Part shown: positions 54,810 through 62,601 of the stretch, in pieces
Numbering within the stretch: the first letter of the stretch is position 1
Layout of the letters: each line of letters opens with the position of its first letter
Origin: an uncultured Psychroserpens sp.
GTDB taxonomy: Bacteria > Bacteroidota > Bacteroidia > Flavobacteriales > Flavobacteriaceae
Assembly (NCBI RefSeq): GCF_947492715.1
Contig: NZ_CANLNS010000001.1
Location: 1,458,427 to 1,522,426 of the forward strand
Length of the DNA stretch: 64,000 nt
Reading direction: 5' to 3'
The notes under the pieces: model-generated
Told to the model about the DNA's origin: nothing
The model's database searches: none
Seen by the model: only the letters and a program-made list of their open reading frames with translations
Translations under genes and position numbers: made by a program

Positions 54810-57566
54810 ATGGATAAATATTCCTTTTTAAACGCAGCACACACAGCATACTTTGCTGATTTATACGAACAATACCAAAAAAATCCTGATTCAGTTGAAC
54901 CAAGTTGGAGAGCCTTTTTTCAAGGTTACGATTTTGGTAGTGAAAGTTATGGAATGGATGATGATTTAGTTGAAGGTGTTTCGACGCAAATTCCAGAACA
55001 GGTTCAAAAAGAATTTCAAGTTGTTAAATTAATTGATGGCTATAGAAGCCGTGGGCATTTATTTACCAGAACAAACCCTGTTCGTGCTCGACGAAAATAT
55101 GCACCAACCCTTGAGATTGAAAATTTCGGTCTTTCACAACAAGATATGGATACAGTGTTTTCAGCAGGGGAAATATTGGGCATAGGAAAAACAACGTTGA
55201 GACAAATTGTTGATCACCTAGAAAAAATATATTGCGATTCTATTGGTGTTGAGTACATGTATATTAGAAAACCCGAAGAAATTCAATGGATTCAAAATAA
55301 ACTTAACGTTAATGACAACCAACCGCGATTTTCTGAGGATCAGAAAAAGCATATTCTTAAAAAACTTAATGAAGCTGTGTCTTTTGAGAGTTTTTTACAC
55401 ACAAAATATGTTGGGCAGAAGCGATTTTCCTTGGAAGGAAATGAATCTTTAATTCCGGCTTTAGACGCTCTTATTGAAAATGCCTCAGAACATGGTGTTA
55501 AAGAATTTGTTATGGGAATGGCACATCGTGGTCGTTTAAGTACCCTAACTAATATCTTTGGTAAATCTGCAAAAGATATTTTTAGTGAGTTTGATGGAAA
55601 GGATTACGAACAGGAAGTTTTTGATGGAGATGTAAAATACCATTTAGGCTGGACAAGTAATCGTGTTACCGATAATGGAAAGCAAATTAGTTTAAATATA
55701 GCACCAAATCCATCGCATTTAGAAACGGTAGGAGCGGTTGTTGAAGGCATAGTTAGAGCAAAGCAAGACCACAAGTATAGCGATAATCCATCTCAGGTAT
55801 TACCAATTGTGGTTCATGGCGATGCTGCTATATCGGGACAAGGCCTAGTTTATGAAGTGGTTCAAATGGCGCAATTAGATGGCTATAAAACAAGTGGTAC
55901 CATTCATATCGTAGTTAATAATCAAATTGGTTTTACTACAAATTACCTTGATGGTCGTTCTAGTACTTACTGTACAGATGTTGGGAAAGTTACCTTGTCA
56001 CCTGTATTACATGTTAATGCAGATGATGCCGAAGCAGTAGTGCATGCAATGTTATTTGCTCTTCATTTCAGAATGAAATTTAAACGTGATGTTTTTATCG
56101 ATTTGTTAGGTTATAGAAAATATGGGCACAATGAAGGAGATGAGCCACGTTTTACCCAACCCAAATTATATAAAGCGATTTCTAAACATAAAAATCCGAG
56201 AGATATCTATGCTGAAAAATTAATATCTGAAGGTGTTATTGATAAAGGTTATGTAGCTCAGTTAGAAAAAGACTATAAAGATAAACTAGAAGTAAAGCTA
56301 GAAGATTCTCGAAAAATAGATAAAACCGTGATTACACCATTCATGGAAAATGAATGGGTAGATTTTAATACTGTTGTTGAAGATAAAATGATTCAACCTG
56401 TAGATACGACTTACTCTAAAGATCGTCTAAAACACATCACCAAAGTCATCTCTAATTTGCCAGAAGACAAGAAATTTATTCGTAAAATAGAACGTTTGGT
56501 GCAGTCCAGACAAAAGATGTTTGACAACGATAAGTTAGATTGGGCTATGGCAGAACACCTAGCTTATGGAACGCTACTTGAAGAGGGGTATGACGTGCGT
56601 ATTTCTGGTCAGGATGTTGAACGTGGAACCTTTTCACATAGGCATGCAGTTGTAAAGGTTGAAGATAGTGAGGAGGAGATTTTATTACTTAATCAAATTA
56701 GTGATACACAAGGTAAATTCTATATTTATAACTCATTACTCTCAGAATATGGTGTTGTAGGTTTCGATTATGGTTACGCTATGGCAAGTCCTAAAACACT
56801 AACTATTTGGGAAGCACAATTTGGAGATTTTAGTAATGGAGCTCAAATTATGTTAGATCAATACATATCGGGAGCTGAAGATAAATGGAAACTTCAGAAT
56901 GGCTTAGTTATGCTTTTGCCTCATGGTTATGAAGGGCAAGGAGCTGAACATTCTTCGGGTAGAATGGAACGTTATTTACAACTATGTGCAAAAGACAATA
57001 TGTTTGTAATGGATTGCACAACACCTGCAAATATGTATCATTTATTGCGTAAACAAATGAAAGCAGAGTTTAGAAAGCCCCTTATTGTGTTTACACCAAA
57101 AAGTTTATTACGCCATCCTTTGGTAGTATCTTCGGTAGAAGAGTTTGCAAATGGTAGTTTCCAAATGCTAATTGATGATACCTTAGTTAAAACTGAAGAC
57201 GTAAAAACCTTAGTTTTTGTAACAGGAAAATTCTATTACGATTTATTAGAAGAACGAACTGAACTTAAAAGAAATGATGTTGCTCTAGTTAGAATTGAAC
57301 AGTTATTCCCTTTACCAGAAAAACAAATTAGAGCAATCATTGATCAATATAAAAATGCTAAAGACATTGTATGGGCTCAGGAAGAACCTAGAAACATGGG
57401 AGCTTACAGTCACATGCTTATGCATTTGGATGAGGCAAAATCGTTTAGAGCGGCAACCCGAAGACCTTATGGAGCTCCGGCAGCAGGAAGTAGCGTGAGA
57501 TCTAAAAAACGTCATCAAGAAGTGATTGATTTCGTATTTGATAGTACTAAAAACAATCAACGTTAA
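54810..57566 (+). CDS. sucA: 2-oxoglutarate dehydrogenase E1 component
   Basis: 918 aa, full length. N-terminal E2-binding helix (FLNAAHTAYFADLYEQYQKNP), GMAHRGRLSTLTNIF, TPP motif GDAAISGQGLVYEVVQMAQLDGY with VVNNQIGFTT, and the C-terminal DCTTPANMYHLLRKQ region. Decarboxylates 2-oxoglutarate in the TCA cycle. The M23 peptidase gene begins directly after its stop, and E2 comes third. Confidence 0.95.
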   Translation: MDKYSFLNAAHTAYFADLYEQYQKNPDSVEPSWRAFFQGYDFGSESYGMDDDLVEGVSTQIPEQVQKEFQVVKLIDGYRSRGHLFTRTNPVRARRKYAPTLEIENFGLSQQDMDTVFSAGEILGIGKTTLRQIVDHLEKIYCDSIGVEYMYIRKPEEIQWIQNKLNVNDNQPRFSEDQKKHILKKLNEAVSFESFLHTKYVGQKRFSLEGNESLIPALDALIENASEHGVKEFVMGMAHRGRLSTLTNIFGKSAKDIFSEFDGKDYEQEVFDGDVKYHLGWTSNRVTDNGKQISLNIAPNPSHLETVGAVVEGIVRAKQDHKYSDNPSQVLPIVVHGDAAISGQGLVYEVVQMAQLDGYKTSGTIHIVVNNQIGFTTNYLDGRSSTYCTDVGKVTLSPVLHVNADDAEAVVHAMLFALHFRMKFKRDVFIDLLGYRKYGHNEGDEPRFTQPKLYKAISKHKNPRDIYAEKLISEGVIDKGYVAQLEKDYKDKLEVKLEDSRKIDKTVITPFMENEWVDFNTVVEDKMIQPVDTTYSKDRLKHITKVISNLPEDKKFIRKIERLVQSRQKMFDNDKLDWAMAEHLAYGTLLEEGYDVRISGQDVERGTFSHRHAVVKVEDSEEEILLLNQISDTQGKFYIYNSLLSEYGVVGFDYGYAMASPKTLTIWEAQFGDFSNGAQIMLDQYISGAEDKWKLQNGLVMLLPHGYEGQGAEHSSGRMERYLQLCAKDNMFVMDCTTPANMYHLLRKQMKAEFRKPLIVFTPKSLLRHPLVVSSVEEFANGSFQMLIDDTLVKTEDVKTLVFVTGKFYYDLLEERTELKRNDVALVRIEQLFPLPEKQIRAIIDQYKNAKDIVWAQEEPRNMGAYSHMLMHLDEAKSFRAATRRPYGAPAAGSSVRSKKRHQEVIDFVFDSTKNNQR

Positions 57567-58532
57567 ATGAAAAAAGTAGTTTTTGTATTAAGTGTATTAT
57601 TTGCGTCGTATATGTCTTTCTCGCAAGAGCAAGAACATTATAATGTTATAGCATCACAATTTAAAGACCTTTATAATGCTAATGACTATAAAGCTGTTTT
57701 TGAATTGTTTAATGAAGGCATGCAAAAGGCTTTACCGATTGATAATACAAAGGCTTTCATATCTAATATGAAATCTACTCTTGGAACTATTAAATCTGTT
57801 GAGTTTAATAGACTTAAAAATGATGCTGCCCATATCTATAAGATGACGTTTGATTCTGAATTAAGAGACATACTTTTCTATCTAGATGATTCGAATAAAA
57901 TTGCAGGTTTATTGGTAACGCCTCATAAACCAAATAACCTTCCCGTAATAGAACGCAATACAACGAAAATGATACTGCCATTTAAAGAAGAATGGTTTGT
58001 TTTTTGGGGAGGTACTAACGTTGGACAAAATTATCACGTTGCTTATGAGAATCAGCAATATGCTTATGACATATTAATAATGAAAGACGGTGTTTCGCAT
58101 AAAGGAGATTCTAAAGTAAATGAGAATTACTATGTTTTCGGTAAAGATATTATTGCGCCTTGTGATGCTAAAGTAGTTGAGGTTATTACAGGGGTGAAAG
58201 ATAATATTCCGGGAGAATTAAACCCCGAGCAATTAACAGGAAACACAGTAGTGTTGCAAACAGAAAATGAAGAATATTTGTTATTTGCACACTTAAAAGA
58301 GAAGTCCATTGTAGTTAAAGAAGGACAAATGGTTAAACAAGGAGATCTTATGGGGCAATGCGGAAATTCTGGTAATACAACTGAGGCTCATTTGCATTTA
58401 AGTCTACAGAATGTTGCGGACATGAATATTGCTACAGGAGGAAAGTTATTCTTTGACGATATTCTAGTAAATGGTGAGATCAAAAAGAATTACCTTCCAG
58501 TTAAGGGAGATCAAATAAAGAATAAAAACTAA
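57567..58532 (+). CDS. Exported M23-type peptidase with N-terminal DUF3887-like domain
   Basis: 321 aa: signal peptide (1-19, SFSQ), an NTF2-like domain (about 25-120; FKDLYNANDYKAVFELFNEGMQKALP in part), then an M23 LytM fold with YAYDI (Asp ligand), LFAHL and TEAHLHL (HxH). The first His ligand of the usual HxxxD is not obvious (QQYAYD), so activity is likely but not certain. Such enzymes cut peptidoglycan bridges or act as adaptors. The gene lies with no gap after sucA and 34 bp before sucB, an unexpected place for a wall enzyme. Confidence 0.82.
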   Translation: MKKVVFVLSVLFASYMSFSQEQEHYNVIASQFKDLYNANDYKAVFELFNEGMQKALPIDNTKAFISNMKSTLGTIKSVEFNRLKNDAAHIYKMTFDSELRDILFYLDDSNKIAGLLVTPHKPNNLPVIERNTTKMILPFKEEWFVFWGGTNVGQNYHVAYENQQYAYDILIMKDGVSHKGDSKVNENYYVFGKDIIAPCDAKVVEVITGVKDNIPGELNPEQLTGNTVVLQTENEEYLLFAHLKEKSIVVKEGQMVKQGDLMGQCGNSGNTTEAHLHLSLQNVADMNIATGGKLFFDDILVNGEIKKNYLPVKGDQIKNKN

Positions 58533-58566
58533 TACAATAAACGCTTAAAAATAAAATTATAGAACG

Positions 58567-59781
58567 ATGATTTTAGAAATGAAAGTTCCTTCACCAGGAG
58601 AATCAATCACAGAAGTAGAAATTGCAGAATGGTTAGTTGCAGATGGTGACTATGTTGAGAAAGATCAAGCCATTGCAGAAGTAGACAGTGATAAAGCTAC
58701 TCTAGAACTACCTGCTGAGGCTAGTGGAACAATTACACTTAAAGCCGAAGAAGGTGATGCTGTTGAGGTTGGAGCTGTAGTCTGCTTAATTGATACAAGT
58801 GCTACAAAGCCTGATGGAGATGACGCACCTACAAAAGAAGAGGTAAAAGAAGAAGCGCCAAAGAAAGAGTCACCAAAAGCGGTCGTAACTGAATCTAAAA
58901 CTTATGCTACAGGAACAACAAGTCCTGCTGCCAAGAAAATATTAGATGAAAAAGGTATAGAAGCATCTTCTGTTCCTGGAACAGGAAAAGATGGACGTAT
59001 AACAAAGGATGACGCTGTGAAGGCTGTTCCTTCAATGGGAACACCAACTGGAGGCAACCGAGGAACATCGCGTAGTAAAATGTCTATGTTGAGACGTAAG
59101 GTTGCTGAGCGTTTAGTAGAGGCTAAAAATACAACGGCTATGTTAACAACGTTCAATGAAGTTGACATGTCTCCAATTTTTGAATTGAGAAAACAATACA
59201 AAGAAGATTTTAAAGCAAAACATGGTGTAAGCCTTGGTTTTATGAGTTTCTTTACATTAGCGGTTGTTAGAGCTCTAAAACTGTATCCTGCAGTAAACTC
59301 AATGATTGACGGAAAAGAAATGTTGAGCTATGATTTTGTTGATATATCTATTGCTGTATCTGGTCCAAAAGGATTGATGGTACCTGTAATAAGAAATGCC
59401 GAAAATTTAAGTTTTAGAGGCGTTGAATCTGAAGTAAAACGTTTGGCTATAAGAGCTAGAGATGGTCAGATTACGGTAGATGAAATGACAGGTGGGACGT
59501 TTACTATATCTAATGGTGGTGTTTTTGGAAGTATGTTATCTACGCCAATTATTAACCCTCCTCAAAGTGGTATTTTAGGAATGCACAATATTGTTGAAAG
59601 ACCTGTTGCTATTGATGGAAAAGTTGAGATTAGACCAATTATGTATGTAGCATTATCTTATGATCATAGAATTATTGATGGAAAAGAAAGTGTTGGGTTT
59701 TTAGTTGCTGTTAAAGAAGCATTAGAAAATCCAGTTGAATTACTAATGAACAACGACATTAAGAAAGCCTTAGAAATGTAG
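58567..59781 (+). CDS. sucB: Dihydrolipoamide succinyltransferase (2-oxoglutarate dehydrogenase E2)
   Basis: 404 aa. One lipoyl domain with [12 protein letters not shown] (lipoylated Lys43), a Lys/Glu/Pro linker, a peripheral subunit-binding domain (about 117-155), and the catalytic domain with [18 protein letters not shown]. Third gene of the sucA operon, closed by a strong terminator. Confidence 0.95.
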   Translation: MILEMKVPSPGESITEVEIAEWLVADGDYVEKDQAIAEVDSDKATLELPAEASGTITLKAEEGDAVEVGAVVCLIDTSATKPDGDDAPTKEEVKEEAPKKESPKAVVTESKTYATGTTSPAAKKILDEKGIEASSVPGTGKDGRITKDDAVKAVPSMGTPTGGNRGTSRSKMSMLRRKVAERLVEAKNTTAMLTTFNEVDMSPIFELRKQYKEDFKAKHGVSLGFMSFFTLAVVRALKLYPAVNSMIDGKEMLSYDFVDISIAVSGPKGLMVPVIRNAENLSFRGVESEVKRLAIRARDGQITVDEMTGGTFTISNGGVFGSMLSTPIINPPQSGILGMHNIVERPVAIDGKVEIRPIMYVALSYDHRIIDGKESVGFLVAVKEALENPVELLMNNDIKKALEM

Positions 59782-59808
59782 TTCGTTAATGTCGATATAT
59801 AATATACA

Positions 59809-59843
59809 AAAAAGCGCAATTCAAGTTATGTATTGCGCTTTTT
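59809..59843. terminator. Bidirectional terminator after sucB
   Basis: Stem AAAAAGCGCAAT / ATTGCGCTTTTT with an 11-base loop. Also ends the minus-strand 36-aa gene. Confidence 0.9.
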
Positions 59844-59870
59844 CTCCCTAATAAAATAACTAACTAATAA

Positions 59871-59981
59871 CTAAAAAAAATTTACAAGGATATTTATTGA
59901 TATAATTAAAATGGCACTAAATATTAAGCCCGCAATAAATATCTTGTTGGTTAGGCTTTGTTTGTTTTTCATCGTTTCCAT
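59871..59981 (-). CDS. 36-aa single-helix membrane peptide
   Basis: Starts METMKNKQSLTNKIF and continues as one hydrophobic helix (about 14-34), ending NFF. Basic N-terminus and helix fit a small inner-membrane peptide. It lies below the last unit of the small RNA array and above a terminator on the same strand; I see no separate promoter, so read-through from unit D is possible. Too short for firm gene status. Confidence 0.4.
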   Translation of the reverse strand: METMKNKQSLTNKIFIAGLIFSAILIISINILVNFF

Positions 59982-60014
59982 TTTTATATCTTTTTAAATT
60001 ATACTTTTCGATTT

Positions 60015-60111
60015 CAATAAAGCTCTGAGCTTATGAAGACACTCAGAGCCTTATATACCCTAATTAATTAATAGAGTTACTATAAAAAAATCCCTCTAAT
60101 CTTAATAACTC
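60015..60111 (-). ncRNA. Small RNA candidate, array unit D
   Basis: Predicted initiation near 60111. TTG at 60147-60145, 20 bp, then GAATTTTA (60124-60117, two mismatches to TAnnTTTG). The transcript has an AGAGTTA / TAACTCT stem and ends with hairpin CTCAGAGC / GCTCTGAG... (60049-60022) and a short T-rich tail. The weakest of the four terminators. Contains AGGGA and TTAGGGTA. Confidence 0.45.
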
Positions 60112-60146
60112 TGACGTAAAATTCGCCATTAATTGAATACCAAACA

Positions 60147-60164
60147 ATACGTAGTTCTACGTAT
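60147..60164 (-). promoter_or_regulatory. Array operator, copy 3 (unit D)
   Basis: ATACGTAGTTCTACGTAT: 8-bp inverted repeat with 2-bp spacer. Its last base on the minus strand is the first base of the -33 TTG. Confidence 0.65.
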
Positions 60165-60233
60165 ATTTTGTGCTTTAAATGTTAAAATTTGGAGTTTAAC
60201 AGATTTATGAATGCCTGGTCATATATTTCTATA

Positions 60234-60301
60234 TAAAAAAGCTCTGGATTATAACAACCCAGAGCCTTTGTCCTTTCTTCCAAAAGGAAATTGATTAATA
60301 G
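60234..60301 (-). ncRNA. Small RNA candidate, array unit C
   Basis: TTG at 60337-60335, 20 bp, TTAATTTG (60314-60307). Transcript of about 68 nt begins near GCTATTAATC, has purine runs GGAAGAAAGGACAAAGG and ends in stem GCTCTGG / CCAGAGC (60265-60241) followed by six T. Confidence 0.5.
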
Positions 60302-60336
60302 CAATACAAATTAAGGTAATATATAAATGCAAAACA

Positions 60337-60354
60337 ATACGTAGTTCTACGTAT
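60337..60354 (-). promoter_or_regulatory. Array operator, copy 2 (unit C)
   Basis: Identical 18-bp inverted repeat to copies 1 and 3, same position relative to the -33 TTG. Confidence 0.65.
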
Positions 60355-60363
60355 TTTATAAAA

Positions 60364-60435
60364 GAAAAAACTCTAAATCAAAAATGATTTAGAGTTTTCT
60401 AGTTAATTAAATTCTCCCTATAAGAAATAAATAGC
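60364..60435 (-). ncRNA. Small RNA candidate, array unit B
   Basis: TTG at 60471-60469, 20 bp, GATATTTG (60448-60441). About 70 nt. Shares with unit A the segment CTTATAGGGAGAATT (60424-60410) and an identical terminator (14-bp stem 60367-60380 / 60385-60398, AAAA loop on the plus strand), so the two are recent duplicates. Confidence 0.55.
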
Positions 60436-60470
60436 TAGAACAAATATCAGGAATCTGCGAATTGGATGCA

Positions 60471-60488
60471 ATAGGTATATTTACCTGT
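60471..60488 (-). promoter_or_regulatory. Array operator, degenerate copy (unit B)
   Basis: ATAGGTATATTTACCTGT; 12 of 18 bases agree with the other copies, keeping GTA-N4-TAC, and its centre is at the same distance from the -33 TTG. Confidence 0.45.
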
Positions 60489-60496
60489 TTTTTAAA

Positions 60497-60567
60497 ATAA
60501 AAAACTCTAAATCAAAAATGATTTAGAGTTTTAGTTAGTTTAATTCTCCCTATAAGAATTAATAGCT
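60497..60567 (-). ncRNA. Small RNA candidate, array unit A
   Basis: TTG at 60603-60601, 20 bp, GATATTTG (60580-60573). About 70 nt with GCTATTAATTC, CTTATAGGGAGAATT (60556-60542), and a perfect 14-bp terminator stem (60501-60514 / 60519-60532) with T tract. Nearest unit to the response regulator gene. Confidence 0.55.
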
Positions 60568-60602
60568 TACAACAAATATCAGCATTAAATCAATTAGAGT
60601 CA

Positions 60603-60620
60603 ATACGTAGTTCTACGTAT
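60603..60620 (-). promoter_or_regulatory. Array operator, copy 1 (unit A), inside the response regulator 3' end
   Basis: Same 18-bp inverted repeat; on the minus strand it spans the last two codons and the stop codon of the response regulator gene and runs into the -33 TTG of unit A. Confidence 0.65.
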
Positions 60621-61248
60621 ATTTAGATAGAAATTCTTCGTGTTCTTTTGCATATAAAACGATGCTGTTAGCATTAGATTCTAACTTTAATTTGGTTCTT
60701 ATATTACTTTTATGCTTTTCAACTGTTCTGTCTGAAATAAACAAAACACTAGCAATCTCCTTTGCTGTTTTGTTTTCGGCGGTGAGCTTAAAGACTTTCA
60801 TTTCAGAATCGGTCAAAGTTTTTAAAGCATCAGGAGTTTCTTTTATTTCAAGGTATTCAATTAATTCTGGACTGAAATATGATTTCTCTTCAAGTACAGA
60901 TGTGATACAAGTTTCGATTTCAGCGATTGCAAACTCTTTAAGAATATATCCGTAAATCCCTAAAGATTTTGCTTTGTTATAAATATCCTGACTCTTTTCA
61001 AAAGTGATAATAATAATTTTGGTGTCTGAATTTAATGCTTTGCATTTCTCGGCAACTTCTAAACCTGTAAATATGGGCATTTGGATATCCAAAATTGCTA
61101 TATCAGGTTGGTGTGCATTAATTAGAGTTAGGGCTTCTTTGCCATTTTTTGCGCTAGCAATAACATTAAACTGCTTCTCTAGAAGGAAGTCATTGAGACC
61201 TTTAAGAATTAATGGGTGATCGTCTGCTATAATTATTGACGTAGACAT
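60613..61248 (-). CDS. Orphan NarL/LuxR-type response regulator
   Basis: 211 aa. Receiver domain with phospho-accepting Asp54 (AILDIQMP) and Lys in YILKEF, then a LuxR-type HTH (about 145-205; LTDSEMKVFKLTAENKTAKEIASVLFISDRTVEKHKSNI in part). No kinase gene is adjacent. NarL-type regulators bind inverted repeats as dimers, and four such repeats lie directly downstream in front of the small RNA candidates, so it is the probable activator of that array. It may also be controlled by a kinase of the TPR type common in this family. Confidence 0.9.
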   Translation of the reverse strand: MSTSIIIADDHPLILKGLNDFLLEKQFNVIASAKNGKEALTLINAHQPDIAILDIQMPIFTGLEVAEKCKALNSDTKIIIITFEKSQDIYNKAKSLGIYGYILKEFAIAEIETCITSVLEEKSYFSPELIEYLEIKETPDALKTLTDSEMKVFKLTAENKTAKEIASVLFISDRTVEKHKSNIRTKLKLESNANSIVLYAKEHEEFLSKYT

Positions 61249-61313
61249 TGGGCTTTGGTGTGAGGGATTTATGTTTAAATATAACGAGTTTTGTTAATTT
61301 AAAGAAATAATTT

Positions 61314-61754
61314 TCACAATTTTAAATAGAGATATTTTTTGTCATAGTCTATAATGGCTTTTGACTTTTTTAATATATCAGCCCCTATAATCCCGTCAAC
61401 AGGTTTAGAGTTATGAGTTGTTAGAGCGGTGTTAACATGAGAAAGATTGAACAAGATTAACGCTACTTTGTCTTTTTTCCAACGTCCGATTTTGAGTGTG
61501 TTTTTTTTAGATACCTGAGTTTGCATGTCAATAGCACCAGCTCCAGCCGCTTTAATTTTAGAATCTTTAGCGATTAGGTTAAAGGTTTCAATAGCCTCAA
61601 AGCCTACACAAGAGCTAGAAGCGCCAGTATCGAGAATAAATAGCCCTTTGATGCCATTTATTGATGCTTTAATTTCAAAATGGTTGGTCTTGGTTAATTT
61701 CAGTTTTACCTTAGTATATTCTTTGGCTAACAAATACTCCTGTAGCGTTTCCAT
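61314..61754 (-). CDS. Retropepsin-like aspartic protease
   Basis: 146 aa from METLQEYL at 61754 (an in-frame start six codons upstream is possible). LFILDTGASSSCVG is the catalytic Asp-Thr-Gly motif and VDGIIGADILKKSKAIIDY the second conserved segment. Monomer of about 15 kDa, so it should work as a dimer. No signal peptide, so cytoplasmic; substrate unknown. Confidence 0.82.
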   Translation of the reverse strand: METLQEYLLAKEYTKVKLKLTKTNHFEIKASINGIKGLFILDTGASSSCVGFEAIETFNLIAKDSKIKAAGAGAIDMQTQVSKKNTLKIGRWKKDKVALILFNLSHVNTALTTHNSKPVDGIIGADILKKSKAIIDYDKKYLYLKL

Positions 61755-61818
61755 AGCGTTAATTTTGAACAAAGATAATAGTATAGATATTATGAACAGA
61801 CTTTATTATTAATTCGTT

Positions 61819-61826
61819 TATTTTTG
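61819..61826 (+). promoter_or_regulatory. -7 element TATTTTTG of tatD
   Basis: Exact TAnnTTTG ending 4 bp before the ATG at 61831; the tatD message is probably leaderless. Confidence 0.5.
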
Positions 61827-61830
61827 CAGC

Positions 61831-62598
61831 ATGATAATCACAGATACCCATACACATTTATATAGTGAATCTTTTGATGCTGATAGAAAAGAAATGATTG
61901 AACGTGCTATTTCCCAAAATATCACTCGTTTTTTTATTCCAGCTATTGATTCTAATTATACAGAAGCTATGTTGGCATTGGAGGCTGATTTTCCAGAACA
62001 TACATTTTTAATGATGGGACTTCACCCAACCTCTGTAAAAGAAAATTATAAGGAAGAATTACAACATGTAGAAACCATGTTGGCAAAACGTCATTTTTAT
62101 GCAATTGGTGAAATTGGAATTGATTTGTATTGGGATACATCTACATTGAAAATACAGCAAGAGGCATTTAGGTATCAGATAAAATTGGCAAAACAATATG
62201 GCTTGCCTATTGTAATTCATTGTAGGAATGCCTTTGATGAAATTTTTGAAGTTTTGGAAGATGTTGCAGATGAAAAACTTTTTGGGATATTTCATTGCTT
62301 TACAGGAACTATAGAACAAGCTCGTAAGGCGATTTCTTATAACATGAAATTAGGAATAGGAGGTGTGGCTACTTTTAAAAATGGAAAGATTGATCAGTTT
62401 CTTAATAGTATTGATTTAGAGCACATTGTTTTAGAAACAGACTCACCTTATTTGGCACCAAAACCATATCGAGGAAAGCGAAACGAAAGTGCTTACATAA
62501 TTAAGGTGTTAGAAAAATTGTCGGAAATATATTCAGTTTCCGAAGAAAAAATTGCCGACATTACAACCTCAAACTCTAAAGATATATTTGGAATATAA
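61831..62598 (+). CDS. TatD-family metal-dependent DNase
   Basis: 255 aa. Metal ligands: DTHTHL (His7, His9), GEIGIDLYW (Glu), VIHCRNAFDE (His), IFHCFTGT (His) and ETDSPYLAP (Asp). TatD enzymes are 3'-5' exonucleases active in DNA repair and degradation. The asparaginase gene follows after 3 bp. Confidence 0.92.
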   Translation: MIITDTHTHLYSESFDADRKEMIERAISQNITRFFIPAIDSNYTEAMLALEADFPEHTFLMMGLHPTSVKENYKEELQHVETMLAKRHFYAIGEIGIDLYWDTSTLKIQQEAFRYQIKLAKQYGLPIVIHCRNAFDEIFEVLEDVADEKLFGIFHCFTGTIEQARKAISYNMKLGIGGVATFKNGKIDQFLNSIDLEHIVLETDSPYLAPKPYRGKRNESAYIIKVLEKLSEIYSVSEEKIADITTSNSKDIFGI

Positions 62599-62601
62599 AT
62601 C

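Noticed and set aside
60057..60137. 21-codon frame on the minus strand starting MANFTSELL inside array unit D
   Set aside because: Its ATG lies upstream of the predicted -7 element, so the proposed transcript would lack it, and the peptide has no features.
60147..60620. CRISPR array at the repeated 18-bp motif
   Set aside because: Three exact copies only, 190 and 266 bp apart with unequal spacing and promoters between; no cas genes.
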